Source: CAZGVV01 sp964529155
GTDB lineage: Bacteria; Pseudomonadota; Alphaproteobacteria; Rickettsiales; SXRF01
Direction: 5' to 3'
NCBI GenBank assembly: GCA_964529155.1
Contig: CAZGVV010000014.1
Coordinates: forward strand, 1-34,660
DNA length: 34,660 nucleotides
The notes under the pieces were generated by a model, which made no database searches, was not told the origin of the DNA, and saw nothing but the letters and a program-made list of their open reading frames with translations. Positions 29,822-34,660 of the stretch are shown piece by piece. The position numbers and the translations under genes are program-made. Each line of letters opens with the position of its first letter. Position 1 is the stretch's first letter.

Positions 29822-32551
29822 ATGCCCACACTCACCTTGATCGACGGCTCGGGGTATATTTTCCGCGCCTACCACGCCCTTCCCCCGCTGTCCAACCCGG
29901 CTGGTACGCCGGTGGGCGCGGTGTATGGTTTTATTTCCATGCTCATCAAGCTCATGGACAGCAATACGTCCGACGCCGTGGTTGTGGTGTTTGACGCCGG
30001 CCGCCAAACGTTTCGCAACCGTCTCTATGCTGAATACAAAGCCCACCGCCCGGAAGCGCCGGCGGATTTGATCCCGCAATTTAAGCTGGTGCGCGACGCC
30101 GTGGACGCCATGTCGCTGCCGCGTGTAGAGGCGGCCGATTGGGAAGCCGATGATTTGATCGCCGCCTATGCGCGCACCGCCCGCGAAGCCGGGTGGAATG
30201 TCGTTATCATGTCTTCTGACAAAGATTTGATGCAGCTGATCGCTGACGGTGTGTCGATGGTGGACCCGATGAAACAAAAAACCATTGCTGAAGCGCAGGT
30301 GCGTGAAAAATTCGGCGTGGGGCCGGAACGGGTGCGCGACGTGCTGGCGCTGATCGGCGATGCATCGGACAACGTGCCGGGCGTGCGCGGCATCGGCCCG
30401 AAAACGGCGGCGGATTTAATCAATCAATTTGGGGATCTGGAAACGCTGCTGGCCCGCGCCGGTGAAATCACCAAACCCAAATGCCGCGAAACCGTGATGG
30501 CAAGCGTGGACCATGCGCGGCTCTCCTACCAATTAATCGGCCTGGATGCCAACGCGCCATTGCCCCTGCCGCTTGAAGCACTGGCCCTGCAAGCGCCGGA
30601 CCCGGTAAAATTCGGTGCGTTTTTAACCGAGCAGGGATTTCATTCGCTGCTCAGCCGGGTGAAAGACAAATTCCACCTGGTCATCCCCGCCGCACCCGCA
30701 GTCATCGGCGTTGCGCCCGCGCCAACTGCTACGGAATATGCGCTGGTGCAGGATATGCCGACGTTGACGCAATGGATCGCTGAAGCACAAGAAAAAGGCG
30801 AGGTAGCACTCGCTGTCACAACCACGTCTACGGACTCCATGCAGGCGGAAATCGTGGGCATTGCGCTAGCCACCGCACCAGGGCGGGCATGTTATATTCC
30901 GCTGCAGCACATTACTGGGGATTCCGGCGCGCTGTTTTCCGTGCCTGCAGCCGGTCAACTAAAGCTACAGGATGCGCTGGCGCAATTGGCTCCCTTGCTG
31001 GCCGACCCCGGTGTGTTGAAAATCGGGCATACTATGAAATATGCCATGCTTGTTTTGGCACGCGCAAACATCCCGCTTGCACCGGTTACCGACACGATGT
31101 TGCTGTCCTATACGCTGGAAGCCGGCCTGCATGGAAACGCCTTAAGCGAACTCGTCGAGCGCCATCTGCAGCATACCTGCCTCACCCTGGATGAGGTGAC
31201 CGGAACCGGCAAGCAGCGCTTGAATTTTGACCACGTGAGCATAGCGCACGCCCAAGCATATGCGGCGGAAGAAGCCGATATGGTATTGCGTCTATCCCGT
31301 ATATTACGGGCGAATGTTGCGGCAGAGCATAAGCTCACGGTCTATGAAACCATGGAGCGTCCGCTCATTTCGGTGCTGATGCACATGGAGCAGCGCGGAG
31401 TGGCGGTGGATGAGGCGATGCTGGATCGCTTGTCGCAGGACTTTGCCATGCGCATGGCGGTGCTGGAGCAGGAAATCCATGCGCTGGCTGGCGGCAGCTT
31501 CAACATCGGCTCGCCTAAACAATTGGGTGAAGTATTGTTTGAGCGCTTAAGCCTTCCCGGCGGCAAGAAATCCGGCAAAACCGGGGCCTACGGCACGGAC
31601 AGCAGCGTGTTGGAAGAATTAGCGGCGCAGGGCCACGCCATGCCGGGGAAAGTGCTGGAATGGCGGCAATTGGCCAAATTACGCAGCACCTACACCGAAG
31701 CGCTCAAAGCGCAAATCAACTGGCAAACCAAGCGCGTCCATACCACATACGCCATGGCGGCGACCACCACGGGTCGCCTAAGCTCATCTGATCCCAACCT
31801 TCAAAACATCCCTATTCGCACCGTCGAGGGCCGCAAAATCCGCACGGCCTTTGTGGCCGCGCAGGGCATGAAACTCATCTCCGCCGACTATTCGCAGATC
31901 GAGCTGCGCTTGCTCGCCCATATGGCCGATATTGCCCCGCTGAAGGCTGCTTTTGCCGCCGGAGAAGATATTCACGCCATCACCGCCAGCCAAATGTTTG
32001 GCATGCCGGTGAACGAGGTCACTGCAGACCTGCGGCGCAGCGCTAAAACCATTAATTTCGGCATTATTTACGGCATGTCGGCGCATGGTCTGGCCGTGCG
32101 GCTGGGCATCGGGCGGGCGGAAGCGGCGGCGTATATTGAACGCTATTTTGAGCAATATCCCGGCATCCGTGCCTATATGGAGATCACCAAAACCTTTGCG
32201 CGTGAGCATGGCTACGTGGAAACCCTGTTCGGGCGGCGTTGCCATGTGCCGGGTATTCAAACCAGCAACGGTGCCATGCGCCAATTTGCCGAACGCCAGG
32301 CGATTAACGCGCCCCTCCAAGGCACGGCGGCGGATATTATTAAACGCGCGATGATTCGCTGGGAAACGCAAGCAAACCCCTCCGCCACCCTGCTGCTGCA
32401 AGTGCACGACGAATTAATATTCGAAGCCCCGGAAGCGACTGCCGAAGCCGCATTACCACAGATCAAGCGCATCATGGAACAGGCCGCGTTGCTCTCCGTG
32501 CCGCTCAAAGTGGAAATCGGCATGGGTGATAATTGGGGCAACGCGCATTAG
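29822..32551 (+). CDS. polA: DNA polymerase I with inactivated proofreading domain
   Basis: The 909-residue protein is DNA polymerase I, which fills gaps and removes RNA primers. Residues 1-290 are the 5'-3' exonuclease (DGSGYIFRAYHAL near 8-20, EADDLIAAYA at 108-117, SSDKDLMQL at 131-139). Residues about 305-500 keep the 3'-5' exonuclease fold, but the metal-binding acids are gone: the positions of E. coli D355 and E357 are T333 and T335, D424 is A408 and D501 is E484. The polymerase domain is intact: motif A DYSQIELRLLAH at 689-700, the O-helix RRSAKTINFGIIYG at 738-751 and motif C VHDE at 861-864. The ATG at 29822 fits the family N-terminus; the frame is open back to 29750, but that extension is repeat-derived. 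Confidence 0.97.
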   Translation: MPTLTLIDGSGYIFRAYHALPPLSNPAGTPVGAVYGFISMLIKLMDSNTSDAVVVVFDAGRQTFRNRLYAEYKAHRPEAPADLIPQFKLVRDAVDAMSLPRVEAADWEADDLIAAYARTAREAGWNVVIMSSDKDLMQLIADGVSMVDPMKQKTIAEAQVREKFGVGPERVRDVLALIGDASDNVPGVRGIGPKTAADLINQFGDLETLLARAGEITKPKCRETVMASVDHARLSYQLIGLDANAPLPLPLEALALQAPDPVKFGAFLTEQGFHSLLSRVKDKFHLVIPAAPAVIGVAPAPTATEYALVQDMPTLTQWIAEAQEKGEVALAVTTTSTDSMQAEIVGIALATAPGRACYIPLQHITGDSGALFSVPAAGQLKLQDALAQLAPLLADPGVLKIGHTMKYAMLVLARANIPLAPVTDTMLLSYTLEAGLHGNALSELVERHLQHTCLTLDEVTGTGKQRLNFDHVSIAHAQAYAAEEADMVLRLSRILRANVAAEHKLTVYETMERPLISVLMHMEQRGVAVDEAMLDRLSQDFAMRMAVLEQEIHALAGGSFNIGSPKQLGEVLFERLSLPGGKKSGKTGAYGTDSSVLEELAAQGHAMPGKVLEWRQLAKLRSTYTEALKAQINWQTKRVHTTYAMAATTTGRLSSSDPNLQNIPIRTVEGRKIRTAFVAAQGMKLISADYSQIELRLLAHMADIAPLKAAFAAGEDIHAITASQMFGMPVNEVTADLRRSAKTINFGIIYGMSAHGLAVRLGIGRAEAAAYIERYFEQYPGIRAYMEITKTFAREHGYVETLFGRRCHVPGIQTSNGAMRQFAERQAINAPLQGTAADIIKRAMIRWETQANPSATLLLQVHDELIFEAPEATAEAALPQIKRIMEQAALLSVPLKVEIGMGDNWGNAH

Positions 32552-32568
32552 AAAAAGGAAATAAGGGG

Positions 32569-33705
32569 TTACTCTTTCAAATCATCCCACAATTCTTTGA
32601 CTTTAGAGAAAAACCCTTCGGATTGCGGGCTGTGGCCTGTGCCGTCGGTGCCATCGAATTCCCGTAACAATTCTTTCTGGCGCTTGGTTAATTTTACCGG
32701 AGTTTCCACCACCGTATGAATATATAAATCGCCATGTTGTGACGAACGCAGCACCGGCATGCCTTTGCCGCGCACGCGGAATTGCTTGCCGGTTTGTGTG
32801 CCTTCGGGAATCGTTACCTTGACCTTACCTGCCAAAGTAGGCACTTCCACCGTGCCACCCAGCGCCGCCATGGTCATAGGGATGGGCACACGGCAATGCA
32901 GATCAGCGCCGTCGCGCTCAAATAGCGCATGTTTGCGTAGGGCGATAAATACATATAAATCCCCTGGTGGACCGCCACGCACCCCGGCTTCACCTTCGCC
33001 GGAAACACGAATGCGCGTGCCTTCTTCCACGCCTTGCGGAATGGTGATGGCAAGGGTGCGGTCGCGGCGCACCCGGCCTGCGCCGGAACACGCGCGGCAC
33101 GGGTCGCGTACTACTTGGCCGGACCCGCCGCAGGTGTGACAGGTCCGTTCTACGGTGAAAAATCCCTGATTGGCGCGAATGCGGCCCTGCCCTGCGCACG
33201 TGGGGCAGGTGATGGGCTTGGTGCCTTTTTCGGCGCCACTGCCATGACACGGTTCGCAAGTGGCGGAAGTGCTGACACGGATGTTGTGCTGTGCGCCTTT
33301 GAATGCTTCTTCCAGCGTAATGCCTAAATCATAACGCACATCGGAGCCACGCGTGGAGGATGTTTTCGCTCCGCCGCCGCGTCGTGCATTGCCGGAGAGG
33401 TTGCCGAATAAATCGTCAAAAATATCAGAAAAATTGGCCGCGAAATCAAATCCGGCTGCGCCATGTCCGCCGCCACCGCCTTCGAATGCCTGATGCCCAT
33501 AACGGTCATACGCCGCGCGTTTTTGGTCATCTTTGAGCACGTCATACGCTTCGTTGATGGCTTTAAACTTGGCCTCTGCTTCTTTATTCCCCGGGTTTTT
33601 GTCCGGGTGATATTGCATAGCGAGTTTACGATACGCCTTTTTCAGATCCTCCGCGGATGCATTGCGAGGAACTTGAAGCAGCTCATAAAAATCGGATTTG
33701 GCCAT
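32569..33705 (-). CDS. dnaJ: Chaperone protein DnaJ
   Basis: The 378-residue protein is a full-length class I DnaJ, the Hsp40 partner that delivers substrates to DnaK and stimulates its ATPase. The J domain is at about 1-70 with the HPD motif in MQYHPDKNPG. A Gly/Phe-rich linker follows near 75-115. Four zinc-binding repeats (CEPCHGSG, CPTCAGQG, CHTCGGSG, CRACSGAG) lie at about 150-215, then the two beta-barrel substrate-binding domains. It is convergent with polA, with only 17 bp between stops and no hairpin there. It lies downstream of dnaK in the usual dnaK-dnaJ order, 58 bp away, with a hairpin in between. Confidence 0.98.
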   Translation of the reverse strand: MAKSDFYELLQVPRNASAEDLKKAYRKLAMQYHPDKNPGNKEAEAKFKAINEAYDVLKDDQKRAAYDRYGHQAFEGGGGGHGAAGFDFAANFSDIFDDLFGNLSGNARRGGGAKTSSTRGSDVRYDLGITLEEAFKGAQHNIRVSTSATCEPCHGSGAEKGTKPITCPTCAGQGRIRANQGFFTVERTCHTCGGSGQVVRDPCRACSGAGRVRRDRTLAITIPQGVEEGTRIRVSGEGEAGVRGGPPGDLYVFIALRKHALFERDGADLHCRVPIPMTMAALGGTVEVPTLAGKVKVTIPEGTQTGKQFRVRGKGMPVLRSSQHGDLYIHTVVETPVKLTKRQKELLREFDGTDGTGHSPQSEGFFSKVKELWDDLKE

Positions 33706-33727
33706 AAGCGGTCAGCATGGGTAAAAG

Positions 33728-33755
33728 CGGGCGATCATCACGTAATAATCGCCCG
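33728..33755 (-). terminator. Hairpin between dnaK and dnaJ
   Basis: CGGGCGAT and ATCGCCCG form a perfect 8-bp GC-rich stem with a 12-base loop. On the minus strand the stem is followed by CTTTTACC, a short T run. It looks like a weak rho-independent terminator or an RNA-processing/stabilising hairpin that would lower dnaJ expression relative to dnaK. Confidence 0.6.
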
Positions 33756-33763
33756 TCTGTTAC

Positions 33764-34660
33764 TTAGCCTTTTTTCCGTTTTTCGTCGACTTCTTCGCAC
33801 TCGGCGTCAACGATGGTGTCATTGCCACCGGGTGCGGCACTTGCGGTATCGCCGCCTGTAGCAGTGTCTGCGCCACCTGCTGCGTCACCACCGGCTTGCG
33901 CCTTATACATGGCCTCACCCAACTGCATGGCCGACTGCGCCAGCGTATTGGTGCGTTGCTCCACCGCGTCTTTGTCGCCGCTGTCGAGCACGCTTTTAAG
34001 CGCGTCAATATCCTTTTGGATGGCGTCACGCGTGGCGGCTTCCACCTTGTCGCCATGCTCTTTCAGATTGCGCTCGGTGTCATGCACCATGGCTTCAGCA
34101 CGGTTACGCACTTCTACTAATGCACGCCGTTTTTTGTCTTCTTCGGCATTGGCTTGCGCTTCTTTCACCATGCGGCTGATTTCTTCTTCTGAGAGTCCGC
34201 CACTGGCTTGAATGCGAATCTGCTGTTCTTTGCCGGTAGCTTTATCCTTGGCTGACACCTGCACGATGCCGTTGGCGTCGATGTCAAACGTCACTTCTAC
34301 CTGTGGCATGCCGCGCGGAGCGGGGGGCAGGCCCACCAGGTCAAACTGCCCAAGCATTTTATTGTCTGCCGCCATTTCACGCTCGCCTTGGAATACGCGA
34401 ATGGTCACCGCAGTCTGGTTGTCATCCGCCGTGGAGAAGGTTTGCGATTTTTTGGTAGGAATGGTGGTGTTGCGGTCAATCAAGCGCGTAAACACGCCGC
34501 CCAGCGTTTCAATGCCAAGGCTGAGTGGGGTTACGTCCAGCAACAGCACATCTTTCACGTCGCCACGCAATACGGCACCTTGAATGGCAGCGCCCATAGC
34601 GACCACTTCATCCGGATTCACGCCTTTATGCGGTTCGCGGCCAAAGAATTGTTTCACCGC
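33764..34660 (-). CDS. dnaK: Chaperone protein DnaK, C-terminal part (5' end outside window)
   Basis: The frame is open to the window edge and encodes the last ~298 residues of Hsp70/DnaK. It contains the end of the ATPase domain (VNPDEVVAMGAAIQGAVL), the linker DVLLLDVTPLSLGIETLGG, the beta-sandwich substrate domain, and the helical lid with GGLSEEEISRMVKEA. The tail is Gly/Ala/Asp-rich and ends EEVDEKRKKG, similar to the usual EEVDDKK end. The apparent GTG start at 34657 is an internal Val codon and not a start. DnaK refolds proteins together with DnaJ and GrpE. The sequence type (KEQQIRIQASGGLS) fits Alphaproteobacteria. Confidence 0.98.
   Translation of the reverse strand, partial: AVKQFFGREPHKGVNPDEVVAMGAAIQGAVLRGDVKDVLLLDVTPLSLGIETLGGVFTRLIDRNTTIPTKKSQTFSTADDNQTAVTIRVFQGEREMAADNKMLGQFDLVGLPPAPRGMPQVEVTFDIDANGIVQVSAKDKATGKEQQIRIQASGGLSEEEISRMVKEAQANAEEDKKRRALVEVRNRAEAMVHDTERNLKEHGDKVEAATRDAIQKDIDALKSVLDSGDKDAVEQRTNTLAQSAMQLGEAMYKAQAGGDAAGGADTATGGDTASAAPGGNDTIVDAECEEVDEKRKKG

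Noticed and set aside
31784..32407. Long minus-strand frame (207 codons) opposite polA
   Set aside because: Shadow of the GC-rich polymerase motifs; polA is certain on the other strand.
1..34660. CRISPR array, rRNA genes or intact insertion sequence
   Set aside because: No regularly spaced direct repeats, rRNA sequence or transposase motifs were seen anywhere in the window.

Overview
The window looks like a chromosomal contig from a Gram-negative bacterium, most likely an alphaproteobacterium. That is inferred from the YejB/YejE permeases, the DnaK/DnaJ sequence type and a Wzm/Wzt-type polysaccharide exporter; the order cannot be fixed from sequence alone. Two runs of exactly ten N (5339-5348 and 7497-7506) show that it is a draft scaffold. 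The window is cut at both ends inside genes.

Layout. Positions 1-5337 hold mixed-strand surface-glycan genes: a truncated unknown gene (-), an O-methyltransferase (+), a Wzm/Wzt-like ABC-2 exporter pair (-), an L-2-hydroxyglutarate oxidase-like flavoenzyme (+) and a family-2 glycosyltransferase (-). Positions 5573-20104 are one long, tightly packed plus-strand run, with genes overlapping or separated by at most about 40 bp. In order it encodes a DegT aminotransferase, a TPP-dependent E1 alpha/beta pair, a second DegT aminotransferase, a GmhA-like SIS isomerase, a GmhB-like HAD phosphatase, a transaldolase, two NAD-dependent epimerases, a fused nucleotidyltransferase-PfkB kinase (reversed HldE order), a Gfo/Idh oxidoreductase, a PPP-type metallophosphatase, a UDP-sugar-dehydrogenase homologue without the catalytic Cys, a third SDR without the catalytic Lys, and a Nudix hydrolase. 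A GH13 (alpha-amylase superfamily) protein follows at 20183.

The set contains every step of an NDP-heptose pathway (transaldolase, isomerase, kinase, phosphatase, nucleotidyltransferase) plus two aminotransferases and a pyruvate-dehydrogenase-like E1 pair. My main hypothesis is that this run makes an unusual activated amino or branched higher-carbon sugar for a surface polysaccharide or glycoprotein.

Positions 22223-24494 form an AT-richer accessory patch next to tRNA-Lys(CTT). It contains an acetyltransferase remnant fused to a GC-rich tRNA-tail-like repeat with a GIY-YIG gene-start fragment, a small ORF, and a 428-residue protein whose N-terminus resembles proteasome/HslV-type Ntn hydrolases. 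Housekeeping-like genes follow: yejB, an S9-like hydrolase and yejE in one overlapping operon (yejB looks leaderless), an orphan 463-residue protein, a small carboxylesterase, polA (3'-5' exonuclease residues lost), then dnaJ and the 3' part of dnaK on the minus strand, separated by a hairpin. I saw no CRISPR array, rRNA, intact transposase or replication origin.
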